Part shown: positions 11,650-20,605 of the stretch, in pieces | How the letters are laid out: each line of letters begins with the position of its first letter | How positions within the stretch are numbered: the stretch's first letter is position 1 | From: Clostridia bacterium | GTDB taxonomy: Bacteria > Bacillota > Clostridia > Christensenellales > Aristaeellaceae | Reading direction: 5' to 3' | Assembly (NCBI GenBank): GCA_017516305.1 | Contig: JAFXDB010000241.1 | Span: 1-50,293 of the forward strand | Length of the DNA stretch: 50,293 nt | The notes under the pieces: model-generated | What the model was told of the DNA's origin: nothing | The model's input: only the letters and a program-made list of their open reading frames with translations | Databases searched by the model: none | Position numbers and translations under genes: made by a program

Positions 11650-12468
11650 TCATTCCTTTCTGTATTTGTTCCAGTCAAAGACGAGGATCTGCCCGTCGGT
11701 GATATCCGCCTGACGGGTGTCGATGTGCTCGTAGCCGCCGATCGTTACTGGCTTTGCGGCCTCCAGGACAGCGTCGGTCAGGTTATTCACGAAGTCATCG
11801 AACCTGTTACGGGGGAAGAGTTCGGGCTGGTGGCTGCACAGGACATGCGTGAAATCATACGCCTGCAGCCTGCGAATGTTCTCCCGGTATGCCATTACGC
11901 CCAGCGCCTCCGGAAAGAAGAGCCAGGTACAGGGATTCCAGTCATCGCCGGTCAGCAGGAGCTTGCGCTCCGGGATCAGGACGCAGGCGCTGCCGGGCGT
12001 ATGGCCGGGACAATCAATGATGCGCACCGTGACGCCGCCGAGGTCGATGTCGCCGGGCTGCGCAGTCTGCGGCAGCTCGCACTCTCCCTGCAGGAATGTC
12101 GCCTCGGACAGCGCATCCGTGCCGATCAGCCCTCTGCCCTGGGCCGCAGCAAGGATCTGCCGCCGCTTTTCCTTTCCATTGTAGATATGGAATGCAGGCA
12201 TGTCCTCCGGGAGCATGAGGCATTCACAATCCGGAATGCCGCGCAGGGTATAGGCGCCGAGGGTATGGTCGTGATGATGGTGGGTCAGCAGCACCCGGAA
12301 GGGCTTGTTCCCGATGAGGCTCCGCACCATGTCGCCCACGTTCTCCACGCCGTAGCCGGTATCCACCAGCAGGGCTGCCTGATCGCCCTCAATGAGCGTC
12401 ATACATACGCCCATGGCATCGCGGATGTGCATCACATCCGGCAGTACACGATTTACTTCAAAGCCCAT
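11650..12468 (-). CDS. Metallo-beta-lactamase fold hydrolase
   Basis: The 272-aa product has the MBL metal motif THHHHDH (H63-x-H65-x-D67-H68), a downstream DCPGHTPGSACV and a LLTGDDW segment carrying the bridging aspartate. This is the glyoxalase-II-like branch: a binuclear-metal hydrolase of unknown substrate. The ATG at 12468 is six bases from AAAGGAGAG; the frame continues upstream without a site. It is the first gene of a two-gene unit with the GH39 xylosidase, its stop almost touching that gene's start, so it is likely induced with xylan use. It may act on an acyl or ester decoration of the sugar, but this is a guess. Confidence 0.85.
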   Translation of the reverse strand: MGFEVNRVLPDVMHIRDAMGVCMTLIEGDQAALLVDTGYGVENVGDMVRSLIGNKPFRVLLTHHHHDHTLGAYTLRGIPDCECLMLPEDMPAFHIYNGKEKRRQILAAAQGRGLIGTDALSEATFLQGECELPQTAQPGDIDLGGVTVRIIDCPGHTPGSACVLIPERKLLLTGDDWNPCTWLFFPEALGVMAYRENIRRLQAYDFTHVLCSHQPELFPRNRFDDFVNNLTDAVLEAAKPVTIGGYEHIDTRQADITDGQILVFDWNKYRKE

Positions 12469-12551
12469 GCGCTTCTCTCCTTTGCGCAAATTCTGACTAA
12501 TCATTTCGACACGATGGCGTCCGATTCCTGTTTCATGCCTTTTCGATGCTT

Positions 12552-12592
12552 GCCGGATTCTGCGCATTTTTTGCCATCGTGACAAATCCGGC
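12552..12592. promoter_or_regulatory. Operator-like inverted repeat in the divergent xylan promoter region
   Basis: GCCGGATT (12552-12559) and its exact reverse complement AATCCGGC (12585-12592) are separated by 25 bp. The arms overlap the predicted -10 of the leftward promoter and directly abut the -35 of the rightward one, as expected for a common regulator of both xylan units. Confidence 0.45.
12557..12585 (-). promoter_or_regulatory. Possible promoter of the MBL-GH39 unit
   Basis: On the minus strand TTGTCA (12585-12580), 17 bp, then CAGAAT (12562-12557). The -10 is weak, so this is a candidate only; it leaves a leader of about 80 nt. Confidence 0.35.
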
Positions 12593-12622
12593 TTGTCTGT
12601 ACGGGCTTTGGCATGATATAAT
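12593..12622 (+). promoter_or_regulatory. Predicted promoter of the GH67-EEP unit
   Basis: TTGTCT at 12593-12598, 18 bp, then a perfect TATAAT at 12617-12622. It lies 34 bp before the GH67 start. Confidence 0.65.
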
Positions 12623-12655
12623 CCAATCAGATGAAACGACAGGAGGCTTCTGCCC

Positions 12656-14506
12656 ATGCATACCGATTTCCGTTACTGGCTTCCCTTTCTGACTGAAGAT
12701 GTACCTGCTGCGCTGACCACGCCGGAATCCGTCGCCCGCTTTGAGCTGAAGCAGGCCCTGCCCCGTATTGCGCCGGATATGAGCGTTACCCTCTGCCGTG
12801 ATGACAGCATGGGCGAAGGCTTCCGCGTCTGCCGCCAGGGCAATACCATCACCATCACCGGCGGCGAAGTGGGACTACTCTACGGCGCTTACCGGGTGAT
12901 GATGGCGCTTTACGCCGGTGAAAAGCTTCCCGCAGATCACGCGCAGCAGCCGAAGTACGCCCTGCGCATGATCGACAACTGGGACAATGCCGACGGCGAC
13001 ATCGAACGCGGCTACTCCGGCCGCAGCCTCATGTTCGAGGGTGGACGGTTCGACTATGATCCCATCCGGCTGCGCGGCCTGGCCCGCCTGATGGCGTCCG
13101 TGGGCCTGAACGTGCTGTGCATCAACAACGTCAACGTCCGCAACCCTGCCCATCGCCTCATTGAGGACTGGCTGCCCCAGCTGGCGGAGGTGGCGGCCAT
13201 CTTCCGCCCCTTCGGCGTTCGGCTGATGGTATCCATCGACTATGCCCAACCCATGCGCCACGGCATCGACACCGCCGATCCCCTCAACGAGCGTGTGCAG
13301 GCCTGGTGGAACGAGCAGTGCCGGGTGGTCTATGCCGCCATTCCCGACCTGGCGGGCTTCCTGGTCAAGGCGGACAGCGAGCATCGCCCCGGCCCCTTCA
13401 CCTACGGCCGCAACCACGCCGAGGGCGCCAACATGCTGGCCCGGGCGCTGAAGCCCTTCGGCGGCAATCTGGTGTGGCGCTGCTTTGTCTACAACTGCCA
13501 GCAGGACTGGCGCGACCAGGTCACCGACCGTCCCATGGCGGCCTATCAGCATTATGTGTACCTGGACGGTCAGTTCGAGGACAATGTCATCCTGCAGGTG
13601 AAGAACGGCCCCTTCGATTTCCAGGTGCGCGAGCCCGTTTCCCCCACCCTGCTGGCGATGCCTGAAACGAATCTGGCCATCGAATGGCAGCTGGCGCAGG
13701 AGTACACCGGCCACCAGATCGACATCTATGCCATGATGGGCATGTGGCAGGAGGTCATGGCCGACCTGGGCGCAGATAAAGTGATGGCCATGGCGGCGGT
13801 GAGCAACCTCGGCCGCGACGAATGCATCTTCGGTCATCCCTTCGCGGCCGTCAATTTCTTCGGCTACGGTCTCCTTTCCTGGGATCCGGATAACGCCGCC
13901 GCCGGGGACGTCGCCCGCCTCTGGGCAAAGCTGACCTACCGCCTGGATGCAAAGGACGAGGATACGCTGGTCGGCATCCTGCTGGAGAGCCGCGGGGCAT
14001 ATGAGAAGTACACTGCGCCTCTGGGCGTGTGCTGGATGGTCGTGCCCCATGAGCATTACGGCCCCAGCCCCGATGGCTACGAGTATCAGGCCTGGGGCAC
14101 CTACCACCGTGCCAGCCGCGACGCCGTGGGCATCGACCGCACGGCAAAGGGCACCGGTTACGCAGAGCAGTACCCCGCCGAACTCCGCGACCGCTATTCC
14201 AGCCTGGAAACCTGCCCGGACGAGCTGCTGCTGTGGTTCCAGCGCCAGCGCTACGATTATGTCATGCGCGACGGCCGCACCCTCATCCAGCGCATCTATG
14301 ATGACCACTTCGAGGGCTACGAATGGGTCGAGGCCGCTGAGAAGAAGCTGACCGCGCTGCCCCTGCCGGAAGCCGACAAGGCCATCGTCATGGAGCGCAT
14401 GACCCGTCAGAAGAAGAACGCACGTGAATGGCGCGACGTCATCAACTCCTTCTTCTACCGCTTCTCCGGCGCGGAGGACGAGAAGGGCCGCCCGCTGTAT
14501 CTGTAA
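12656..14506 (+). CDS. aguA: GH67 alpha-glucuronidase
   Basis: GH67 enzymes remove (4-O-methyl)glucuronic acid from the non-reducing end of aldouronic acids made from glucuronoxylan. The 616-aa product has family hallmarks in order: RMIDNWDNADGDIERGYSG, GLNVLCINNVNVRNP, GFLVKADSEHRPGPFTYGR, EGANMLARAL, VNFFGYGLLSWDPD and MVVPHEHYGPSPDGYEY. No signal peptide is seen, so it acts on imported oligosaccharides. It is somewhat shorter than most members (about 680-710 aa). AGGAGG precedes the ATG by nine bases. An EEP-family gene follows by 12 bp. The glucuronate released would enter hexuronate metabolism, for which the oxidoreductase at 28983-30596 is a candidate. Confidence 0.95.
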   Translation: MHTDFRYWLPFLTEDVPAALTTPESVARFELKQALPRIAPDMSVTLCRDDSMGEGFRVCRQGNTITITGGEVGLLYGAYRVMMALYAGEKLPADHAQQPKYALRMIDNWDNADGDIERGYSGRSLMFEGGRFDYDPIRLRGLARLMASVGLNVLCINNVNVRNPAHRLIEDWLPQLAEVAAIFRPFGVRLMVSIDYAQPMRHGIDTADPLNERVQAWWNEQCRVVYAAIPDLAGFLVKADSEHRPGPFTYGRNHAEGANMLARALKPFGGNLVWRCFVYNCQQDWRDQVTDRPMAAYQHYVYLDGQFEDNVILQVKNGPFDFQVREPVSPTLLAMPETNLAIEWQLAQEYTGHQIDIYAMMGMWQEVMADLGADKVMAMAAVSNLGRDECIFGHPFAAVNFFGYGLLSWDPDNAAAGDVARLWAKLTYRLDAKDEDTLVGILLESRGAYEKYTAPLGVCWMVVPHEHYGPSPDGYEYQAWGTYHRASRDAVGIDRTAKGTGYAEQYPAELRDRYSSLETCPDELLLWFQRQRYDYVMRDGRTLIQRIYDDHFEGYEWVEAAEKKLTALPLPEADKAIVMERMTRQKKNAREWRDVINSFFYRFSGAEDEKGRPLYL

Positions 14507-14518
14507 GGAGGGCACAGA

Positions 14519-15361
14519 ATGAACCTGCGCATCATGAGCAACAACCTCTGGTGGTGCGATGATAACCGCCCCGCCTGGGCCGCGAAGGGGCTGGACTGCT
14601 CCGCCGCCGCCCGTGCAGAGGGCTTCTGCCGTGTGTACGCAGCCCTGCAGCCGGACGTCATCGGCCTGCAGGAATGCTCCGCCCTCATGGCAGATGAGCT
14701 GATGCAGCGCTTCCCGCAGCATGATCTGCCCTACACCCTCCTTTGGGGCCACGACACGCCCATCCTGTACCGCACGAACCGCTTCGACCTGGTGGATTCC
14801 GCGTTCCTGCTGTACCCGGAGGAATTTCCCGGCCACGAGGGCAGCTTCAACAACTGGCGCACCAAGTCGTACCTGGCCGCCGTTCTGCGCTGCAAATCGA
14901 ACGGTCAGTACCTCATCGTGGCCACGACTCATCTGTGGTGGAAAAGCAGCAGGCCCGACTCCCCCATCTACCAGCCGCACTCAGCCGAGGCCCGCGCCTA
15001 TCAGCTGGGTCTGCTGATGGACAGGCTGGATACGCTGCAGGAGAAATATGCCTGCCCTGCCGTCATGCTGGGCGACTTCAACGCCGGGTACGATTCCCTC
15101 ACAGTGCAATCCGCCTTTGCCCGCGGCTGGCTCCACGCCCATGATACGGCGGCGGAATACGCCGATGGCGGCAACGGGCATCATCCCTGCGACAGCAGCG
15201 GTTATGCCCCCTATGAGCCACGCGACTTCTGCTTCAGCCTCGATCAGATCATGCATCGCGGCGCGCCTGAGGGCTTCATCCGCCGCTTTGACCGCTATAC
15301 CGGTGAGGACTACCTGCCCCTGTCTGATCATCTGCCCGTCTGGGTGGATGTGACGCTCTGA
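14519..15361 (+). CDS. Endonuclease/exonuclease/phosphatase family protein
   Basis: The 280-aa protein has the EEP fold: an N-terminal LRIMSNNLWWCDDN strand, the metal-binding glutamate in PDVIGLQECSALM, ATTHLWW, the LGDFNAGYDS motif and the C-terminal SDHLPVWVDV with the catalytic histidine. This superfamily includes DNase I, sphingomyelinases and inositol phosphatases, all Mg-dependent phosphoester hydrolases; the substrate cannot be assigned. No signal peptide is seen. AAGGAGG lies seven bases before the ATG, and the gene is cotranscribed with GH67. Its fixed place in a xylan unit is odd and may point to a sugar-phosphate or glycan role. Confidence 0.85.
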   Translation: MNLRIMSNNLWWCDDNRPAWAAKGLDCSAAARAEGFCRVYAALQPDVIGLQECSALMADELMQRFPQHDLPYTLLWGHDTPILYRTNRFDLVDSAFLLYPEEFPGHEGSFNNWRTKSYLAAVLRCKSNGQYLIVATTHLWWKSSRPDSPIYQPHSAEARAYQLGLLMDRLDTLQEKYACPAVMLGDFNAGYDSLTVQSAFARGWLHAHDTAAEYADGGNGHHPCDSSGYAPYEPRDFCFSLDQIMHRGAPEGFIRRFDRYTGEDYLPLSDHLPVWVDVTL

Positions 15362-15370
15362 CTGCATACG

Positions 15371-15410
15371 AAAAGGCAGCTCCCGATTCATTCGTCGGGG
15401 CTGCCTTTTT
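15371..15410. terminator. Bidirectional intrinsic terminator
   Basis: AAAAGGCAGCTCCCGA pairs with TCGGGGCTGCCTTTT around a short loop, with T and A runs at the two ends. It separates the convergent EEP and cysS genes. Confidence 0.88.
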
Positions 15411-15422
15411 CATATTTCCGGA

Positions 15423-16898
15423 TTACGCACGGCTCCAGACAGCGCCGTCCTTGCTGTCCTTGACAACGATGCCCAGGGCAGCCAGCTCATCGCGGATGCG
15501 GTCGGATTCGGCCCAGTTCTTGGCCTTGCGGGCCTCGTAGCGGGCGGTCAGGAGTGCGGTGACCTTCGCGGTCTCCTCCTCGGTGGCGTCGGCGGGGCCA
15601 GTGATGGTGTAATCGCCGGTCGTGGCGGCCTTGGCGGTGGCGGCGGCATTATCGGCGCGCATCTTCGCGGCGGCCTCCACCAGGTCGAGGCTCAGCACAC
15701 GGTCGAAGTCGCCCAGCAGGTACAGCTTCGTCACGTCGTCGATGTCGCGGGCCTTCAGCACGTCGTACACGCAGGTGATGGCCAGGGAGGTGTTCAGGTC
15801 GTTGGTCAGGCCCTTGAGGAACTTCTCCCGATACTTCTTCGCACCCTCCAGGTCGGGCTGCTTGTCGGCTTCGGGCTTCAGGGCGGCAATGCGGCCCACC
15901 AGCTTGTTATAGGTGCCCGCCGCATTGTCCAGGTTCTCCCAGGAGAACACCAGATTCTGACGGTAGTGGCTCTGCAGGCAGAAGAGGCGGTAGGCCAGTG
16001 GGTTATAGCCCTTCTCCATCAGCAGGCTCACCGTCAGGAACTCACCCTTGGACTTAGACATCTTGCCGCCGGCGGTATTCAGGTGGTGCACATGGAACCA
16101 GTGGCGGCACCACTCATGTCCCAGATAGGCCTCGGACTGGGCAATCTCATTGGTGTGGTGCGGGAAGGCATTGTCAATGCCGCCGCAATGCAGATCCAGG
16201 TATTCGCCCAGGTGCTTCTTGGAGATGCAGCTGCACTCAATGTGCCAGCCGGGATAGCCAACGCCCCAGGGGGAATCCCACTTCAGCGCCTGATCCTCGA
16301 ACTTCGACTTGGTGAACCACAGCACGAAGTCCGCCTTGCTGCGCTTGTTGTCATCCGCCTCCACGTCCTCGCGGACGCCCACGGCCAGATCCTCCTCGTC
16401 GTGGTCGTTGAAGACATAGTACTTCTCCAGCTTCGCGGTATCGAAGTACACATTGCCGCCGGCCAGGTAGGCATAGCCCTTCTCCAGCAGCCGCTCCACC
16501 ATTTCGATGTAGTCATCAATGCAGTTGGTGGCAGGCTCCACGACCTCGGGGGTCTTGATGTGCAGACGGGCGCAGTCGGCAAAGAAGGCGTCGGTGTAGA
16601 ACTGGGCGATCTCCATGACCGTCTTGTTCTCGCGCTTGGCGCCCTTGAGCATCTTGTCCTCGCCCGTGTCGGCGTCGGAGGCCAGATGGCCCACGTCGGT
16701 GATGTTCATCACGCGGGTCACATTGTAGCCCTCGTAGCGCAGAGCCTTCTCCAGCACGTCCTCCATGATGTAGGAGCGCAGGTTGCCGATGTGGGCAAAG
16801 TGATAAACCGTGGGGCCGCAGGTGTACATGGACACATCGTTGCCGAAGCGGGGCCGGAAGGGCTCCTTGCGGTGAGTCAGGGAATTATAGAGAAGCAT
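15423..16898 (-). CDS. cysS: Cysteinyl-tRNA synthetase
   Basis: Charges tRNA-Cys in the cytoplasm. The 491-aa class I enzyme has the zinc-binding C27 in YTCGPTVYHFAHIGN (which contains the HIGH box), further zinc ligands in the ECSC segment and HHTNEIAQSEA, and the KMSKS loop in GGKMSKSKGEF. I chose the ATG at 16898, nine bases from AAAGGA, giving MLLYNSLTHRKEPF, which aligns with the usual N-terminus; in-frame ATG (16907) and TTG (16916) codons sit on the ribosome site itself. A short Ala-rich insert at about residues 405-440 is unremarkable. It lies 53 bp downstream of the GH2 gene, with no evident promoter of its own. Confidence 0.97.
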   Translation of the reverse strand: MLLYNSLTHRKEPFRPRFGNDVSMYTCGPTVYHFAHIGNLRSYIMEDVLEKALRYEGYNVTRVMNITDVGHLASDADTGEDKMLKGAKRENKTVMEIAQFYTDAFFADCARLHIKTPEVVEPATNCIDDYIEMVERLLEKGYAYLAGGNVYFDTAKLEKYYVFNDHDEEDLAVGVREDVEADDNKRSKADFVLWFTKSKFEDQALKWDSPWGVGYPGWHIECSCISKKHLGEYLDLHCGGIDNAFPHHTNEIAQSEAYLGHEWCRHWFHVHHLNTAGGKMSKSKGEFLTVSLLMEKGYNPLAYRLFCLQSHYRQNLVFSWENLDNAAGTYNKLVGRIAALKPEADKQPDLEGAKKYREKFLKGLTNDLNTSLAITCVYDVLKARDIDDVTKLYLLGDFDRVLSLDLVEAAAKMRADNAAATAKAATTGDYTITGPADATEEETAKVTALLTARYEARKAKNWAESDRIRDELAALGIVVKDSKDGAVWSRA

Positions 16899-16951
16899 TA
16901 CATTCATTCCTTTCAAAGGGGATACCTTTTATATTTCTACATCATGTCCTC

Positions 16952-19900
16952 TTATTCCTGCCGGAAGCGGAATTTATAGAAATCAAATTGACAGCCGGGC
17001 AGGAAAACAAAGGTCACGCTGCACACGCCCGGCAGCACCTCCACCGGGAAGGACTGCAGACCCCGCTCCGTGCCTTGGAACTGGGCCAGGCTCGTCAGCG
17101 TCTCCCCTTCCGCATTGGTCATGCGGATGGTGATGGGGTTCTGCGCCAGCGGTGTGAGGCCTTCAATGGTCAGCATGGCGCGGGTGGCGTCTCCGAACGC
17201 CATGTTGTCATAGCACAGGGACACGTTGTTGCCGATGTTCACGACGCCCTCCTCCGTGCGGGTGAAGCTGTCGCCGTAGACAGAATCAGCTTCCAGCGCG
17301 GACAGCTCCTGCCAGGCACGGCTCTGGCGGGTGAAGGAAAAGCCCTTGAGGTGAATTTTGTCCTTCATGGTGAAGCACAGGGTATGCACCCCCACCAGAC
17401 GCACCGGCAGCCGGTAGGTCTCCGGCTGATATACATTCCAGCGGCTGGGCTTCTGGTACGGCAGCACGGCAATGACCGTCCCTCCGTCACGGGGATCCCC
17501 ATCCCAGAGAGTCACGTCGTAATGCTTGCTGTCCAGGGCAAAGATGGGCAGCGTGATCTCATCCGATCCAACAGGGCCAAAGTCCACCTTCTCATAGCCC
17601 GCCATGGACTCTCCATCCCGGGAGAAGGATACGCCCTGCTCATTGCCATTTCCCACATCGCCGTAGCTGATGGAGAAGAGGCCGCCGGTCACAAAGCTGT
17701 AAGGATCCAGATTGGGCTGGCCCATGCCGGTGATGGTGATATCCTGCTGGCTGATGATGCGCGGGTGATCGTACCCATTGCTGACCATGGCGCGCAGGTA
17801 GACCGTATCGTCCCCCAGTCCGGTCACGGTGACCACATCGCCATCCACGCTGTACGCCGCGCAGGGGCTTTCGATGCCCTTGGCGTTGGTGATGCGGAAG
17901 GAGACCGTCTGGCAATCTGCATCCGCCGGTTGACAGGAAACGAGGAAGCGCATCGACGGATTCTGCTGCGTCAGCATCTTGCTGTCCATAGGCGTGAGCG
18001 TCACCTTGCGCACGGGCTTTTCCTGGGGCATATCGCTTTCCCGGCACAGCTTCACGCCGCAGCTGACGCCATCACGCACAGGCGCTTCGTCAAAGGGAAT
18101 CTCCAGCACAGCAGCATCCTTGCCGGGGGAAGTGACGGTCACGCGCATGACCCCGGGTTGCATAGTACATCCGGCCATGATCAGGAGCTTGCCATTAAAC
18201 AGGCGGCGGGTGCTGGTCTTATATCCCTCACGATCGGTAGAATCGCCGTTGTCAAGGCCAAGGAGCCTTCCCACACCGGTGACGGCAATATGTACGCGGT
18301 CGCAGGCGTTGTCCACGGGCAGGCCATCCGCATCCGCCATGGAAACGGTGATGAAAGCTATGTCCTCGCCATTGGCCGTGAGCAGGGCGGCGCCGTCCGC
18401 GTCCAGCACAATACGCGCGCTGTCGCCGGGAGTGAAGCGCGCATCCGCCGCCAGGACGTCCCCTGCCGCGTCATAGGCCACCGCCTTCAATTCGCCAGGC
18501 ACAAAGGGCACCTGCCACACGCCGCAGCAAGCCCGCCAGTCCGTCCGGCTGATTTTCTGTACGCCCAGGGACTTCCCGTTCAGGAACAGCTCGCAGGATT
18601 CTCCGTTGGTCATCACCGGCACATCGACGGTCTGCCCGGGATTCCAGTCCCAATGCACCCCGATATGCACCATGGGCTCCGGGTTCCAGACGGATTTGCA
18701 CAGGTACCAGAAGTCCTTGGGAAACACGCAGGTATCCATCATGCCGAAGTAGCTGCTGCGCGTATGATAGGGCGTGGGCTCGCCAATGTAGTCGATGCCC
18801 GTCCACAGGTACTGCCCGAGGGAAAAGGGCGTGTTCATGTCCTCCACCAGGCACATGCGCATGTCCTTCGTACCCCAGGAGGTGGTGCTGTTGCCCAGCG
18901 AGGAGCACTGCAGGTCGTCATCGGAGAGGATAGGCGCGCTCATGGGGAAGCGGTAAACGCCCCGGCTGGACACTGCCGAAGCCGTTTCGCTGCCGTAGAT
19001 GACCCATTCCGGGTGCTTCTGATGGTGATCCGCATAGAGCTTCTCGCCGTAGTTATAGCCCACCGCCTGCACATGCACCGCACAGTTCTGCGCGCCCTGC
19101 CAGGGCATGAAATTGCTGCCGATGGTGGTGAAGGCATTGCCGGACGGGTCATTCAGGCGGACGTTCGTGCAGAGCATCTGTGTGGTTTCCACGGCGGATT
19201 CATCTACATGGGTATCGAAGATCTCATTGCCCACCGACCACATCAGCATGCAGGGGTGATTGCGGTCACGGCGTACCCAGGCCGCCACATCCTGCGCCAC
19301 ATCTTCCTCAAAGAATCGGGCATAATCATAGGGCGTCTTCTGACGCTTCCACATATCGAGAAGCTCATTGACCACCAGAATGCCCAGGCTGTCGCACAGC
19401 TCCATCACCTGCTTTGCCGGTGGGTTATGGCTGGTGCGCAGGCTGTTGACGCCCATCTCCTTCATGGCCGTCAGCTGCCGCAGCGCCGCATGCGCATTGA
19501 ATGCGCTTCCCAGGCAGCCCAGGTCATGATGCAGGCAGACGCCGTGGAGCTTCAGCACTTCGCCGTTGAGGAGGAGGCCGCAGTCGGCGGTCAGTTCAAT
19601 GCTGCGGAAGCCGATGTTCTGCCATATCGTGTGTCCGCCACAGGTGCTTTTGAGGCGGTAGCAATAAGGCTTCTCCGTGTCCCAGAGGGTCGGATTATGA
19701 ATGGTGACCTCAGTATGCGCCCATTCATGATGGGGATAAGCCGTGTCCTCCATGACGAGGGTCTTCTCGTCCGCCTCGTACAGCTCATGGTGCACAAGCG
19801 TTCCGTCCTCCGGGCCCGTCAGCTCGGCGTCAATGGTCAGCACCCAGTCCGACCCCTGCTGCCGGGTATTGACATAGATCCCGTCGGGAACGATATGCCG

Positions 19901-20332
19901 CTTGTCCTCCACATGGAGGGTCACGTCGCGGAAAATGCCTGCACCGGAATACCAGCGGCTGTTGGGGCTCTGGTGGCGCACATGGACATGCAGCGTGTTT
20001 TTTCCCTCCTGCAGGAACCGCAGCGGCACATCGAAGCAGGTGTACCCATAATGGTGGGTTGCCACGACGTCGCCGTTGAGCAGAACGTCGCAATCCTGAT
20101 ACACGCCGTCAAAGCGAAGCCAGACCGCCTTGTGCAGCCATTCAGCAGGAACCTCCAGCGTCCGGCGATACCAGCCATCGGTGTTTTCGTACAGGTCTTC
20201 ATGATTCTGGATGAGAAAATCGTGAGGAAGATCCACCGGCTTCCAAGCCTCCACGGCAGCCTCTGCATCTGCATAGGAGCTATCAAGGGGAAGCTTCAAA
20301 AAGGACCAGCCATCATTGAACAGTCTTTCCAT
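16952..20332 (-). CDS. GH2 family beta-galactosidase-type glycosidase with extra C-terminal domains
   Basis: This is a 1126-aa clan A retaining glycosidase. The N-terminal sugar-binding sandwich (1-145, with WYRRTLEVP and HQSPNSRWYSGAGIFRDV) precedes the immunoglobulin-like domain and the TIM barrel. Catalytic residues are E370 in LMWSVGNE (acid/base) and E449 in YGSETAS (nucleophile). SLRTSHNPPAKQVMELCD is characteristic. A DUF4982-like domain and beta-rich C-terminal modules, perhaps carbohydrate-binding, fill residues 590-1126. There is no signal peptide. The ATG at 20332 follows GGAGG by nine bases. Specificity (galactoside, glucuronide or mannoside) cannot be set from sequence alone. The gene is divergent from a beta-CASP RNase-type gene. 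Confidence 0.9.
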   Translation of the reverse strand: MERLFNDGWSFLKLPLDSSYADAEAAVEAWKPVDLPHDFLIQNHEDLYENTDGWYRRTLEVPAEWLHKAVWLRFDGVYQDCDVLLNGDVVATHHYGYTCFDVPLRFLQEGKNTLHVHVRHQSPNSRWYSGAGIFRDVTLHVEDKRHIVPDGIYVNTRQQGSDWVLTIDAELTGPEDGTLVHHELYEADEKTLVMEDTAYPHHEWAHTEVTIHNPTLWDTEKPYCYRLKSTCGGHTIWQNIGFRSIELTADCGLLLNGEVLKLHGVCLHHDLGCLGSAFNAHAALRQLTAMKEMGVNSLRTSHNPPAKQVMELCDSLGILVVNELLDMWKRQKTPYDYARFFEEDVAQDVAAWVRRDRNHPCMLMWSVGNEIFDTHVDESAVETTQMLCTNVRLNDPSGNAFTTIGSNFMPWQGAQNCAVHVQAVGYNYGEKLYADHHQKHPEWVIYGSETASAVSSRGVYRFPMSAPILSDDDLQCSSLGNSTTSWGTKDMRMCLVEDMNTPFSLGQYLWTGIDYIGEPTPYHTRSSYFGMMDTCVFPKDFWYLCKSVWNPEPMVHIGVHWDWNPGQTVDVPVMTNGESCELFLNGKSLGVQKISRTDWRACCGVWQVPFVPGELKAVAYDAAGDVLAADARFTPGDSARIVLDADGAALLTANGEDIAFITVSMADADGLPVDNACDRVHIAVTGVGRLLGLDNGDSTDREGYKTSTRRLFNGKLLIMAGCTMQPGVMRVTVTSPGKDAAVLEIPFDEAPVRDGVSCGVKLCRESDMPQEKPVRKVTLTPMDSKMLTQQNPSMRFLVSCQPADADCQTVSFRITNAKGIESPCAAYSVDGDVVTVTGLGDDTVYLRAMVSNGYDHPRIISQQDITITGMGQPNLDPYSFVTGGLFSISYGDVGNGNEQGVSFSRDGESMAGYEKVDFGPVGSDEITLPIFALDSKHYDVTLWDGDPRDGGTVIAVLPYQKPSRWNVYQPETYRLPVRLVGVHTLCFTMKDKIHLKGFSFTRQSRAWQELSALEADSVYGDSFTRTEEGVVNIGNNVSLCYDNMAFGDATRAMLTIEGLTPLAQNPITIRMTNAEGETLTSLAQFQGTERGLQSFPVEVLPGVCSVTFVFLPGCQFDFYKFRFRQE

Positions 20333-20517
20333 CAAAAGCAGCCTCCAAATCCCGTTTCATCTATTGGAACCTTTTACATATTCGCTTTCCGTTTCAAAAA
20401 CCCTTGTATTTCCTTCGTACTGTCCTCCCGGCATTCCGAACTCCGGTCGGTCACGCAATAACAATTTCAGTCATTCGGTCGGTTCAGGTAAAGGAGACCG
20501 AAAGTCGGTGGATGTTT

Positions 20518-20538
20518 ACAGATAATTCTTTTATCTGT
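20518..20538. promoter_or_regulatory. Palindrome just upstream of a promoter, possible operator
   Basis: ACAGATAA (20518-20525) and TTATCTGT (20531-20538) form an exact 8-bp inverted repeat with a 5-nt spacer. It ends two bases before the -35 box at 20541. The rest of the 273-bp gap (20333-20605) between the divergent GH2 and beta-CASP genes shows no other clear element and no convincing GH2 promoter. Confidence 0.4.
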
Positions 20539-20540
20539 AT

Positions 20541-20569
20541 TTGACAGCACCGGATAAATCATATAAAAT
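20541..20569 (+). promoter_or_regulatory. Predicted promoter of the beta-CASP RNase-type gene
   Basis: TTGACA at 20541-20546, 17 bp, then TAAAAT at 20564-20569. The leader is about 30 nt with AAAGGAG seven bases before the ATG. Confidence 0.7.
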
Positions 20570-20605
20570 GGAGAAAAGCAGACAGATTCGGAAAGGAGCA
20601 CCATC

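Noticed and set aside
12875..14980. A 701-residue open frame on the minus strand
   Set aside because: It is a shadow of the GH67 and EEP genes, with no ribosome site and no family motif.
16988..20461. A 1157-residue open frame on the plus strand
   Set aside because: It is antisense to the well-supported GH2 gene, lacks a ribosome site and has the His/Gly/Leu-rich composition of a codon-bias shadow.
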